Shown piece by piece: positions 53,844 through 62,807 of a stretch of 64,000 bases of DNA. Position numbers and translations under genes: made by a program. The notes under the pieces are model-generated. The model was not told the origin of the DNA and did not search any database. It was given only the letters and a program-made list of their open reading frames with translations. How positions within the stretch are numbered: the first letter of the stretch is position 1; every line of letters begins with the position of its first letter. Source of the DNA: Pirellulales bacterium (lineage in GTDB: Bacteria; Planctomycetota; Planctomycetia; Pirellulales; Lacipirellulaceae); the NCBI GenBank assembly GCA_028279215.1, contig JANQOF010000054.1:62001-126000 (forward strand), read 5' to 3'.

Positions 53844-54926
53844 ATGAGCTTTGCAGTCAACAACCGCCGTGGGTTCACTCTGGTTGAACTATTGGTGGTG
53901 ATCGCGATCATGGGAATCCTCGTCGCCCTACTGCTACCCGCCGTGCAGGCGGCCAGGGAAGCGGCGCGGCGCAACTCATGTACCAATAACCTGAAGCAGC
54001 TTGGCCTGGCACTACACAACTACGAGTCAAGCCATCGTAGACTTCCGCCCGGTTACGCTTCGCAGTCGACAACCAATCCACCACATCCTCTCCGCGACCC
54101 TAACACCTGGGATGCACCGCCAGGTTGGGGCTGGAGCGCCTTCTTGCTCGATTACCTCGAACTGTCCGCCATCGCCGGGCAGCTCGACCTCGCCGAACCA
54201 ATCTGGCGCGGCGAATACGCGAACGTCATCCGCCAGCAGCCTACCGTGTTTTTCTGCCCTAGCTCGTCGGGGCCCAGCGATCCGTTTCTTGTCACCGACG
54301 AGTCGGGCCAGCCGCTCACGATTGCCGGCACGCAAGTGGAAGTGGGCCGCTCGCACTATGTAGCGAGTCACGGGCAGGAATCGTGTTGGGGCGAGTGTGG
54401 GGCTGACATTGAGGGAAGCGTTTTTCGTGATATCCATGCCGACTGCGATTCCGGTGTCGGAATCGAGAAGATCGTCATTAATGGAGATGTTTCGCGTGTG
54501 GCGGACGGGCCGTTCTTTCGCAATTCTAAGGTCGAGTTTCGGCAAGTGACGGATGGCCTTTCCAACACCATCTTCCTCGGCGAGCACTCCTCGTCGCTCA
54601 GTGAGAAGACTTGGGTTGGCGTGGTTCCGGGGGCATTTACTCACCCGCTGTTTGAATCACCAGAAAACGGTTCCGACGCTGCCGCGACGCTCGTACTTGT
54701 GCATGCCGGACCGTCTGGCGGAGAGTGTGACATTACAGGGTTCCCCATCATCCATCCGATCAATTTTCCCACATACCATGTGGGGCAAATGTATGCCGAG
54801 CATCCTACCGGTGGCAACGTGGGGCTGGGCGATGGCTCGGTGCGTTTCGTTGCCGATGGGGTGGATCTCATCGTGTGGGCGGAGTACTCTAGCATCAACG
54901 AAGGCGAAGTGCCGAGGGAGCTATGA
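53844..54926 (+). CDS. DUF1559 prepilin-like protein
   Basis: 360-residue planctomycete DUF1559 protein. The N-terminal type IV prepilin-like motif is [18 protein letters not shown], followed by the family sequence [20 protein letters not shown] and LPPG further on. The C-terminus shows the family block [14 protein letters not shown]. An ATG at 53826 lies in the Shine-Dalgarno region (GGAGGAGAGG), so the start at 53844 is preferred. Such proteins are predicted to be processed and assembled at the envelope; their function is unknown. It overlaps the next gene by ATGA and lies downstream of a metal-regulator-type promoter. Confidence 0.93.
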   Translation: MSFAVNNRRGFTLVELLVVIAIMGILVALLLPAVQAAREAARRNSCTNNLKQLGLALHNYESSHRRLPPGYASQSTTNPPHPLRDPNTWDAPPGWGWSAFLLDYLELSAIAGQLDLAEPIWRGEYANVIRQQPTVFFCPSSSGPSDPFLVTDESGQPLTIAGTQVEVGRSHYVASHGQESCWGECGADIEGSVFRDIHADCDSGVGIEKIVINGDVSRVADGPFFRNSKVEFRQVTDGLSNTIFLGEHSSSLSEKTWVGVVPGAFTHPLFESPENGSDAAATLVLVHAGPSGGECDITGFPIIHPINFPTYHVGQMYAEHPTGGNVGLGDGSVRFVADGVDLIVWAEYSSINEGEVPREL

Positions 54927-55231
54927 GCAGCCTAACCAGATGCATTGGCATCGTCTGCCTGGTATCGTTGTGCTTCGCATTGGGTTGTGGACCGGGCAAG
55001 GTTGGGCCAACGGCTTACGAGTACGCCAAGGCCCTCTACTCGATTACGAATCGGCAGGCGAGCGACGTGCTAGAAAGCGTGCGCACGCAAATCGAGGTAG
55101 ACCGTGCCGACGGCAAGCTCCCCAGCAGCGAGGCCGACATGCTAATCGCCATCGTCGACGATGCTGCCAAGGGTGAATGGAAATCCGCCAATCGCGAATG
55201 TCGCGAAGTGATGGAAGCCCAGATCAAATAG
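54923..55231 (+). CDS. Small putative lipoprotein co-translated with DUF1559
   Basis: 102 residues. The start overlaps the stop of the DUF1559 gene (ATGA), so the pair is translationally coupled. The N-terminus is a signal sequence ([17 protein letters not shown]) with a plausible lipobox at ALGC. The mature part is a short helical, acidic protein ([20 protein letters not shown], then REVMEAQIK). No domain is recognised. The arrangement suggests an accessory of the DUF1559 protein. Confidence 0.75.
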   Translation: MSSLTRCIGIVCLVSLCFALGCGPGKVGPTAYEYAKALYSITNRQASDVLESVRTQIEVDRADGKLPSSEADMLIAIVDDAAKGEWKSANRECREVMEAQIK

Positions 55232-55240
55232 CGCGGAAGG

Positions 55241-56758
55241 TCACAGCCGCCCGGCGTGCTCGAGCGCGTTGTAGATCCACGGATGCCGCCATGGGTTGAA
55301 GGTTGGATAGCTCACCGATAGGGTCGAAAACGCAAGTAGCACGAGCGCGATGCCGCGGCCCCAGCGATTGAGCCCCATCCAGTCGGCGGCCGGCAGTAGC
55401 GTTGCCAGCCAAAACGGTGCTAGCCAAAACATCCAGCGGAAGCCCGACGTCATGCCGCCGTAGTTCCTGTCTATTTGTGACCTGAGCACGATGAAGAACA
55501 CGAAACAAGTGATCGTGAGCGCGAGGGTTATGAGCGCAAGCTCCCGATTCGTTCGCGGACCGCGAATACTCCACATGCCTATGCCCACGATCGTCAGCAG
55601 CCACACTGGCGTAAGCGAGTAAACGCCGTGGTGTCCGACAAGCACGTGCAGTGCATATGTCGGCTGCGACGGCTCTCCGATGTCGATGCCCTGACGATTC
55701 TGCCAGTAGCTTGTGATCGTCTGACCGTTTTTTTCGTACGTATAGCTATACCAGTCGTCGTCAGGGTCGGTGTCGCTGCGGTGCATGTAGGGTACGCGCA
55801 AGCTGTTATGGGCCACGTAGTTGGTTGTAAAGAACGCAGCCGCCACCACGAGCACACCAGGTACGCCCCATATGAGTGTGCGCTTCCAGTCATGAAGCAA
55901 GAGAATCAGACCCAATAGAGCCATGAACGCGGTTGCTGGCAGCTCGTTTGCCGCGGTGAAAGCGGCCGCCAATCCACAAACGAGGAATTGCCAACCGCGA
56001 GGCTGCTCGGAGCGGGCGATCTGCACAAAAAAGTAGATCGCGACCGCCGCGCTGGTCGCGCCCACGATGTGGTTGTTGAGCGTAATCGCAAAAGTCGTTA
56101 GCAGCGTGGCAAAACATGCGGTTGCTACCACGAAGACTCTTCCCCAATCAGTGGCGCCAAGCTGCTCGGCAAGGGCGGCGATGACGACAAAGAAAACAAT
56201 CATCGCCGGCACGTTGGTTAGCAGCAACATCAGCCGCCCAACTTCGTAGGGATGCGTGCCAAGATTCCACCCTGTAATCTTGGTCAACAGCCAGTACTTG
56301 GGAGCCAGCAGCGTGGCCATTAGCGGCGGCTTGCTGCTGTAGTAGTGCCGCTCTCCGTCACGACCAAGGTGGCTGACCATGTCGATTGTGTCCCATCGCG
56401 GCTCGCGAAAGAGGTTGTCGATCTCGTACGTACCTTCCTCCACGAGCGCCCGCACCGTGAGCCACCGACTCCGATCGTTGGCGCTAAGAAAAGGCCGTTC
56501 GAGGCTGAGCTTTTGTTCAAGCTCTGCTCGCTTCCTTTGCATCCGATCGTCGAGCGAGGCCTCGTCGGTCCCGGCGGCAAGTTGCGCGTCGCGAAACACC
56601 TCCAAACGTTCGGCGATGCGTGCTTGGCTAAGATCTTCTGCGTCGACGGAATTGACCGCCAGAATGCGGCCTGACATGTGTCCAACGGCAATCGCAATCA
56701 TGACCGCGTAGATGCCGCGGCGCAGGTGAGTATTGGTGTCGACGTGCTCGGTGGTCAC
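55241..56758 (-). CDS. GT-C-like multi-pass membrane protein (GT39-like)
   Basis: 505 residues with about ten hydrophobic helices. An N-terminal soluble region contains KRAELEQKLSLERPFL. A long loop after the seventh helix is rich in Asp, Tyr and Trp (SDTDPDDDWYSYTYEKNG). Arg-Trp-Asp (EPRWDTIDMVSH) and Tyr-Ser-Ser-Lys-Pro-Pro (HYYSSKPPLMATLL) in the first large loop are reminiscent of polyprenyl-phosphate-sugar-using GT-C transferases. This is fold-level inference. It overlaps the GT2 gene by 4 nt (ATGA-type coupling) and is last in a three-gene operon. Confidence 0.78.
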   Translation of the reverse strand: MTTEHVDTNTHLRRGIYAVMIAIAVGHMSGRILAVNSVDAEDLSQARIAERLEVFRDAQLAAGTDEASLDDRMQRKRAELEQKLSLERPFLSANDRSRWLTVRALVEEGTYEIDNLFREPRWDTIDMVSHLGRDGERHYYSSKPPLMATLLAPKYWLLTKITGWNLGTHPYEVGRLMLLLTNVPAMIVFFVVIAALAEQLGATDWGRVFVVATACFATLLTTFAITLNNHIVGATSAAVAIYFFVQIARSEQPRGWQFLVCGLAAAFTAANELPATAFMALLGLILLLHDWKRTLIWGVPGVLVVAAAFFTTNYVAHNSLRVPYMHRSDTDPDDDWYSYTYEKNGQTITSYWQNRQGIDIGEPSQPTYALHVLVGHHGVYSLTPVWLLTIVGIGMWSIRGPRTNRELALITLALTITCFVFFIVLRSQIDRNYGGMTSGFRWMFWLAPFWLATLLPAADWMGLNRWGRGIALVLLAFSTLSVSYPTFNPWRHPWIYNALEHAGRL

Positions 56759-57750
56759 GGTGTGCTACCTTGCTTCGGCGTCGGCACCTTTTCGTGTGGG
56801 CCCGAGTACTCCGACACCGAATAGAGGTCGGCTTTGCGAATCATGAACGAGGTGATCATCTCGCCCAGCAGGCCGACCGACAGGAACTGCCCACCAATGA
56901 GAAACGCTGCTAACGCATAATACAGAGCGGCCGTCTCGTGCAGGTGAACGACTTCCATACCAGGGAACAGCCGCGACACGCACCACACGACAGCCAGGTA
57001 GCAAAGAATCGTGAGGCCAATTAAGAATGCGACGAGCCCGGTCGCTCCCAACAGATGTTGGGGTCGCTGTCCAAAGCCCGTCAGGAACTTTACGGTAAAC
57101 AGGTCGAGCAATCCCTTGATGATTCGCATCGCGCCATACTTTGACTTACCGAACTTGCGGGCTCGGTGGTTGACGGGCACTTCGCCTACCTTGAATCCGC
57201 GTGCGGCCGCGAGCACGGGCACGAAGCGGTGCAGTTCGCCATAGATTCGCACTTCGTCGAACACTTCGCGGCGATAGATCTTGAAGCCGCAGTTGTGATC
57301 GTGCAGTTTCACGCCCGTGAACCACCCGACCAACTTGTTGAAGACCTTCGAGGGCAGTGTCTTGTGCCACGGATCCTGTCGATCGATCTTCCAGCCACTT
57401 ACGACGTCGTATCCTTGATGCAGTTTCTCTAGCAACAGCGGCAACTCGGCCGGATCGTCTTGCAGGTCGCCATCCATTGTTACGACAAGTTGGTCTTCCG
57501 CCTCGTCGAATCCAGCAGTCAATGCGGCCGCCTTGCCGAAGTTCGTGCGGAAACGGATACCAAGCAGCCCGGAATCACTGGCCGCCAGACCGGTAACGAC
57601 GTGCCAAGATCCGTCGGTCGATCCGTCGTCGACAATGATAATGCGAAGACGGTAATCATTCGCGTGGGCAACGGCCTGCAATTGTCGGTGAAGCTCCTCA
57701 AGGCTTTCCGCTTCGTTGAGAACGGGAACGACAATGGTGATGGGAGTCAT
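56755..57750 (-). CDS. Polyprenyl-phosphate glycosyltransferase, GT2 (DPM1/GtrB-like)
   Basis: 331 residues. The catalytic GT2 domain (1-230) has PITIVVPVLNEAESLEELH, IIIVDDGSTDGSW and the metal-binding DxD as TMDGDLQDDP, plus HDHNCGFKIYRREVF (the acceptor region). Two transmembrane helices follow (about 240-268 and 282-305), as in GtrB-like enzymes that make undecaprenyl-phosphate sugars. The C-terminal tail ends KVPTPKQGSTP. It overlaps its neighbours by 4 nt on both sides, so the three genes form one translationally coupled unit. The likely role is to supply a lipid-linked sugar to the GT-C protein. Confidence 0.92.
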   Translation of the reverse strand: MTPITIVVPVLNEAESLEELHRQLQAVAHANDYRLRIIIVDDGSTDGSWHVVTGLAASDSGLLGIRFRTNFGKAAALTAGFDEAEDQLVVTMDGDLQDDPAELPLLLEKLHQGYDVVSGWKIDRQDPWHKTLPSKVFNKLVGWFTGVKLHDHNCGFKIYRREVFDEVRIYGELHRFVPVLAAARGFKVGEVPVNHRARKFGKSKYGAMRIIKGLLDLFTVKFLTGFGQRPQHLLGATGLVAFLIGLTILCYLAVVWCVSRLFPGMEVVHLHETAALYYALAAFLIGGQFLSVGLLGEMITSFMIRKADLYSVSEYSGPHEKVPTPKQGSTP

Positions 57751-58868
57751 TGCGTGTCATCGCAGGGGAGGCGAGAGGAAGTGCGACGTAGGCGGGGAAT
57801 ATTCAGTATAGCACAAGCGACGATCTCAGATGCAATAGAGGTCAATCGCCACAGCGCGGCGACCACGAGCGCCACGCTAGGGGAGATCGTTGTCGCCAAT
57901 AGATCGGTTTGCAAAGCGTCGCGTACCAAGAGTCCTCCCGGAATCAGCGACAAAAATCCCGCCACCACGGGCAGCGTTACCGCTTCGACCCACAATGTGA
58001 GTTGCGCGATTGGAGAGACGTTGGCGACTCCAACGGCTCGAACTGTGGCCCACAAGCTTAGTCCAAGTATCGTCCATGCAGCAATTGCGCAAGCAACTCC
58101 CTCAGCAGTCAGGCGCCATGTGATTCTAGGATCTGTTGTGGTTTCAGCAGTGTCATCGTCTGACCTGCGCGCGATCAACCGCCCCGCAAGACGATGCGCG
58201 ACCGGCGGCGTCACGGGCAGCCCGGCGAGCAATGCCAATCCAGCGGCGACCAGGACGTGCGTTGCCGATGCATCGCCGCTGGTCGTAAGCAGTACCGCGG
58301 CCATGGCCCCGCCGGTGGCCATGAACGTGAGTGTTTCGAGAAACACACTCACCACTACTTGCCGCATATTGCATCCAGCCGACACCAGCACGCCGGTGCG
58401 CAACACGGCGACCAACGCTTTGCCCGGGACGTACTTGCCCAGATGGCCCAAGTAGTAGGCGCGAACTACGGTCGCCATACCTGGCGACTGATGCAGGCAC
58501 CTTAACGTTCGTTGCCAATAGAGCGCCATGGGCGCCAGACCGGCGATGTACAAGGCGCCCGCCGCAAACACCCAAGGCCACGCGAGATGAAACTGGGCTT
58601 CGGCTAGTGTCGCCCAGCCCTTCCGCACCGTGCCACCGGCAAACCACGCAACCAGTGCTAGCACCACCAGTGTGACACCCCACCGCATCGCGCGGCGTAA
58701 TGCGGAAGGTCGAACGAACGGATCGGCGGCGGGCGGCGACGTCATGGCAATCATGCTAGCAGAAACTCGTTTTTGAGCAGACATCGGAAGTGCGCGCCGC
58801 TCGGATAGAGCAAATTCTTTGGGCGATTCATGTGGAAAGTGAGCCACTACCTGTGTTAATGTACGCAT
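57747..58868 (-). CDS. Lysylphosphatidylglycerol-synthase-TM / UPF0104-type membrane protein
   Basis: 373 residues with eight or so transmembrane helices, starting near ALRRAMRWGVTLVVLALVAW. The signature RAYYLGHLGKYVPGKALVAV is typical of the LPG_synthase_TM (flippase-like, UPF0104) family. It overlaps the GT2 gene by 4 nt and heads the operon, so it may move lipid-linked sugars. The frame opens at 58868; ATGs at 58784, 58754 and 58745 are also possible because no strong Shine-Dalgarno marks one. The function in this context is inferred. Confidence 0.82.
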   Translation of the reverse strand: MRTLTQVVAHFPHESPKEFALSERRALPMSAQKRVSASMIAMTSPPAADPFVRPSALRRAMRWGVTLVVLALVAWFAGGTVRKGWATLAEAQFHLAWPWVFAAGALYIAGLAPMALYWQRTLRCLHQSPGMATVVRAYYLGHLGKYVPGKALVAVLRTGVLVSAGCNMRQVVVSVFLETLTFMATGGAMAAVLLTTSGDASATHVLVAAGLALLAGLPVTPPVAHRLAGRLIARRSDDDTAETTTDPRITWRLTAEGVACAIAAWTILGLSLWATVRAVGVANVSPIAQLTLWVEAVTLPVVAGFLSLIPGGLLVRDALQTDLLATTISPSVALVVAALWRLTSIASEIVACAILNIPRLRRTSSRLPCDDTQ

Positions 58869-59515
58869 GTATATCTTCGTGCCGCTCGAACGTTGCGCTA
58901 GACGAGCGAAAGCGTAGGCAATTGTTGGGAGTTGGGGGCTGGAAGACGTGATTGGTCATTGGGTACCCGGTTTTGGTCACTTCAACTTCAATTGTCCCTT
59001 CGGGCGCTCAAGAATGGACTTTTCACGCGTCGGCCGGTTGCTTGCGAAATGAAAAAACATCGATAAAAACAGGGTGAAAAGAAAATCGACAGGGGTGATG
59101 AGAGGTGAATAAAGTCGCCATAAATCGTTTTTCTGTAGGCGGGACAAAACGGACATTAGAGCGCCCTCCGCCTATCTGTAGCGTGCCCGTTTACTGTGTT
59201 TGCACCTAGCTACGTTGGCCTGCATCGAAGAATCCTACAGATTCGCCTGCTTCGGCCGTCTGGCCAGATTTGACTTGTTTGCGCCAACATCGCTACAGCT
59301 AGCCGAAGCACGCTCTAATGGTGGGGCGGTAGGCGGTAGGGACAGTTCGCTCTGTGCGTTTTCGAGATGCTTGCACCGACCGTCGCGGCTCTCGGAGTTC
59401 CCATTTTCTCTATGCCCGTTTCGCCGGTTTCGCTAGAATCCGCGATGATTGTACGTGGTGGCGACGACTTGCTACCCGCAGATGTTCATTCCACACTTCC
59501 CGACCCAACTGCGTC
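58869..59515. other. Gene-free region with dispersed repeat copy 2
   Basis: 647 nt without a convincing gene. The first 290 nt carry the second copy of the dispersed repeat. The ORF at 59200-59436 is short, Leu/Arg/Ser-rich and without start context. The remainder is unremarkable. Confidence 0.6.
58920..59156 (-). repeat. Dispersed intergenic repeat, copy 2
   Basis: Read on the minus strand, this stretch aligns with 16211-16430 over most of its length (see copy 1). It is in opposite orientation and about 42 kb away. Both copies lie in gene-free regions between minus-strand and other genes. Confidence 0.75.
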
Positions 59516-60919
59516 ATGACATTACCCACCTTTCCGCTACTCATGCCGCTTCTTGCGGTCTCGTTTGGTTACGAGCCATCGAGCGACGCCGAAGTTGGAT
59601 ACGACTATACGGTGCAGGTCGAGCCAGAACTGCTCGAACAGATGCAGCGCCGCGAAGCAATCGATATCGAGGCCAACATTCCGGCCGAGGTGACTCCAAT
59701 TCGGCGGATTCGCATTGTGGTTGGTGACCGCCCGTTACCCAAACGATTGCGGAGTACACCCGTCACCCAAACGGCCTTTAGGCAGGACATCGATGCGGCC
59801 GCTAGTCCGAGCATCGAACTACTCGCACAAACGGGCCCAGCCGGAGGCTTTGGGCGTAGCGCCACCGGTTTTAACACACCACAGGCCCGCACCGGTGCCA
59901 CGCCGGCTCCAAGTAGTTCCGCTACTGTTCCATCGATAAGTACCCAGTACTCGCAACCGGCGAGCAGCGTGCAAAGCCAACTCGATGCTGGGTTTCAAGC
60001 GGCAGAGGCCGGACTTAACAATACCAGTTCGGCGGTAGCGAATACGGCGACAAGCCTGCAGGCGAGTGGACAAGGGATCGTTGACTTCGCGCGCGAAAAC
60101 CTGGGTGAGTTCGTTGCCCCTACCGAGAGTCAGGCAGCGGCAGCTAGAGCCGCGCAGCCGACAGTCACTCGCACCGGTGCGCCACCGGCCCCCACCGCGG
60201 CTACCGGATTCGACTCGAGTCGTTACAGCACGCCAACCGGCGCAGCCTCAGCAAGCTCAACCGTCGCCCCTGGCGAAACGTCGCTGCTTGCTCAGCCGCG
60301 CCAAGCTACCGCTCCTCAAGCGGCCGGACTCAGTCAGGCCGAGCGCGAGTATCTTAACCGCATCGAGCGAGACCGAAATCTTCAACAACAAGCTGCGCTG
60401 GCTTCCCAACGTGATGCGGCAGCGCGAGGTTCCGTATTCCCTGATCAACCTGCGATGCAACCGTTGCCCAATCGGATTGATGGAGTGGTGGCGCCGCTTG
60501 GCCGCCCGTCGACCGGCACCGAAACCGCCGGGTTGTCCGGTGGGCCAGCCATTCCCGCACCCAACACTGGCTCAACCGCGTGGGGCGCGAATCAGGGGCC
60601 TAAGCCAAAGAACGCGGAACCACCTCCGATCGGCACCGCGCCACCAGCGATTACCACCGTCAAGCATACGCCGGCACCAACCGCAGAAGATGAAGAGGTT
60701 GCCTCGTGGCTCAAGGAGCAGGAGCTAAACAAAGAGGCTTCGTCCACGCAGGAATCCGGTTCGTCCAACACACCTGTCTGGCTGCTGGGCTGGACCATTG
60801 CGATTGGTTCGGTAGTGACAAATCTATTCCAGTGGCTCAACATTGTTGACATGCGGAACAAGTACCGCGTGGCGCTACGTCGCAACTCGCCCAATTTCTC
60901 TCGCAGCATGGCGGCTTAG
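59516..60919 (+). CDS. Exported Ala/Pro/Ser/Thr-rich protein with C-terminal membrane anchor
   Basis: 467 residues from the ATG at 59516; the frame is open 54 codons earlier, but those are Arg-rich and unlike protein. The signal peptide is MTLPTFPLLMPLLAVSFG. A structured segment of about 100 residues (YDYTVQVEPELLEQMQRREA, IRRIRIVVGDRPLPKRL) is followed by about 300 residues of Ala/Ser/Thr/Pro/Gln low-complexity sequence. A helix near the end (VWLLGWTIAIGSVVTNLFQWL) would anchor the C-terminus, leaving a short basic tail (KYRVALRRNSPNFSRSMAA). Unrecognised. A surface or envelope-spanning stalk is plausible. Confidence 0.7.
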   Translation: MTLPTFPLLMPLLAVSFGYEPSSDAEVGYDYTVQVEPELLEQMQRREAIDIEANIPAEVTPIRRIRIVVGDRPLPKRLRSTPVTQTAFRQDIDAAASPSIELLAQTGPAGGFGRSATGFNTPQARTGATPAPSSSATVPSISTQYSQPASSVQSQLDAGFQAAEAGLNNTSSAVANTATSLQASGQGIVDFARENLGEFVAPTESQAAAARAAQPTVTRTGAPPAPTAATGFDSSRYSTPTGAASASSTVAPGETSLLAQPRQATAPQAAGLSQAEREYLNRIERDRNLQQQAALASQRDAAARGSVFPDQPAMQPLPNRIDGVVAPLGRPSTGTETAGLSGGPAIPAPNTGSTAWGANQGPKPKNAEPPPIGTAPPAITTVKHTPAPTAEDEEVASWLKEQELNKEASSTQESGSSNTPVWLLGWTIAIGSVVTNLFQWLNIVDMRNKYRVALRRNSPNFSRSMAA

Positions 60920-60923
60920 GAGA

Positions 60924-61670
60924 TCAACCCTGCGATACCTTCCGTAACGGCCACAGTGCCACATCGATGCTCTTGGCAAAGTGCAGTAGCGGCGCGGTCG
61001 CGCGTGGTTCGATGCCCAACGGAGCGAGCATCGTGTTCCCGCGAACCTCTGCCTCGGCCCGCTGCAAAGGCCAAGGAGCGTGGTGGATTTCGCCACAATA
61101 CAAATGACCTTGTCGCGACTGGCTGAACAGGCAGTATCGCTCTGTAAGCCAGTGCTCAAGCGAACCGGGCATTGCTGGTTCGACCGGCGACGTTGAACGG
61201 TAGATGGCATTGAAGTTCGCGGACGTCGAACCATAGCGCATGCTGCGATATCGAACCAGCTCGGCCTGTTGGCTCGCGATGATTCGGGCGCGGTAGTAGG
61301 GCAGATGGAAGAACGTACGACCGCCCCACACTGCTAGTCGGCTAGTTGCGTCGAGGCTAAAGAACCAAACGCCGCATCGGTCGCCGCAGCGAACATAGGT
61401 GCGGACGTTCAGTTCTGGAAAATGACGCGCTGTGGGAATGCCCGGCATAGCTCGCCGCTTGATACGCATTTGGAAGGGCACTACGCCAATCCATGCCGAG
61501 CCGTCAAACGTATCGATCGCCAATTCGGGCGGAACTTGCGGCCGCAATTGGTTGGCAGGGATTGGCCAATGGGCGAACAACAGGTCGTACCACTGTTGTA
61601 GCCAAGTCCATTGGCTAGCGGGAAGCGGCCAGGGGCGATGGTCTGTGGCGTTGAAATCGGGAACATTCAT
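60924..61670 (-). CDS. DUF2071 (YqjF-like) protein
   Basis: 248 residues. DUF2071 features are visible: WLQQWYDLLFAHWPIPANQL followed by RPQVPPEL, FDGSAWIGVVPFQMRIKRR, FPELNVRTYVRCGDRCGVWF and FHLPYYRARI. Function of the family is unknown. The frame starts at a TTG at 61676; the ATG two codons later is preferred. It is convergent with the anchored low-complexity protein and divergent from the acidic secreted protein. Confidence 0.9.
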   Translation of the reverse strand: MNVPDFNATDHRPWPLPASQWTWLQQWYDLLFAHWPIPANQLRPQVPPELAIDTFDGSAWIGVVPFQMRIKRRAMPGIPTARHFPELNVRTYVRCGDRCGVWFFSLDATSRLAVWGGRTFFHLPYYRARIIASQQAELVRYRSMRYGSTSANFNAIYRSTSPVEPAMPGSLEHWLTERYCLFSQSRQGHLYCGEIHHAPWPLQRAEAEVRGNTMLAPLGIEPRATAPLLHFAKSIDVALWPLRKVSQG

Positions 61671-61787
61671 GGCCAATGGCTTAGTTGGAGAAACCTGTAA
61701 CAGAAGCCACAGGCTGGCGTATAAGCGTGTGGAGGCCGGCCGTGTGGGCCGGTCGTTCTGCTCAAATTCCCCTTGCGAGATGGTGCC

Positions 61788-62762
61788 ATGCGTGCTTCCA
61801 ACCTTGTTTTGCTTGCCGTACTAGCGACCTTCACCTTACTTCCATCGACTGGAATTGGGCAGGCGGTCGACTTCGAGAGGATTACCCAAGAGACAGCCGA
61901 GTTTACAGATTCCGAATCCAACCTAGACAGGTCGCCAACTCCACAGCGCCGTGGAACTACCCGTTGGATGCCTGCCCGGATCCTGGTGCGGGCCATCTTC
62001 GGTAACGCCCCGGGTGACCGTCCACGACTGAAAGATGAACTTGCGGAGCCGCTGCGTGCTGAAGTCTACGACTTGCCGCCAATCGAATTTGACGGTGGAG
62101 AACTTGAAGTCGACGAAGAAGTTGAGAACGCGCCCGACGTCGATGACGAGTTTATATTCGAATACGATGAGAATCTCCCTGACTCATTTCCACCAGAGGA
62201 AATCGCTGATGACCACGTCAATGGCGATACTGCAGAACAGCCGGCTTCGTCACGCTCGGAAGGAGCTGACGTCGATGAGTCTGCGGAGGACGCAGAGTTA
62301 CCACCTACGCCGACTGGGCCGCTATCCACTCTCCCACCATCGCCCGATCCGTTCTTTGGGGCAGTACACAAGCTGCTTTCGGCAGGTGACCATCAGCCAC
62401 TGTTCCCGCGACACACCCTTCGGCCGCCAACCGATCCAAGCACGAGCGGCGGTAAGGAGATGTTTGTCGACGCCTATGGCGACTTGATTGCGTTGGAGGA
62501 ATTGCCCGTCATCGCGAACGCAGACATGCTCAGGTTCACCAGCGTCCGCGCCGCGGCCGACTCGCATGGCAAAGTGGTTTTGCTGGTCGATGGGCGGGCG
62601 TTGCTGTTGGAGATCGACGATTGGCAGGACGGCACCGTCTTCGCCCAAATGCCACCGCTCGCGATAAGCAAGCCGAAGGTTGCTCGCGTGTACATGTCCG
62701 ACGCGGGTGGCGTGGTGATCGACGCGGCGGACTTTGTGATGTTACCTCCGCTACAAGATTGA
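61788..62762 (+). CDS. Secreted acidic hypothetical protein
   Basis: 324 residues with a signal peptide (RASNLVLLAVLATFTLLPSTGIG). The start at 61788 follows GAGATGG; a TTG five codons earlier is possible. Residues 95-180 are strongly acidic (Glu/Asp clusters such as EVDEEVENAPDVDDEFIFE) and then Pro/Ser-rich. The C-terminal third is a compact strand-rich region (FVDAYGDLIALEELPVIANA, GKVVLLVDGRALLLEIDD). No known domain. The chain looks like a planctomycete envelope protein with a disordered spacer. Confidence 0.7.
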   Translation: MRASNLVLLAVLATFTLLPSTGIGQAVDFERITQETAEFTDSESNLDRSPTPQRRGTTRWMPARILVRAIFGNAPGDRPRLKDELAEPLRAEVYDLPPIEFDGGELEVDEEVENAPDVDDEFIFEYDENLPDSFPPEEIADDHVNGDTAEQPASSRSEGADVDESAEDAELPPTPTGPLSTLPPSPDPFFGAVHKLLSAGDHQPLFPRHTLRPPTDPSTSGGKEMFVDAYGDLIALEELPVIANADMLRFTSVRAAADSHGKVVLLVDGRALLLEIDDWQDGTVFAQMPPLAISKPKVARVYMSDAGGVVIDAADFVMLPPLQD

Positions 62763-62807
62763 AATTGTTGTGAGGAACGATAACCATTCGCGGAAAAGTC
62801 GCTACTA

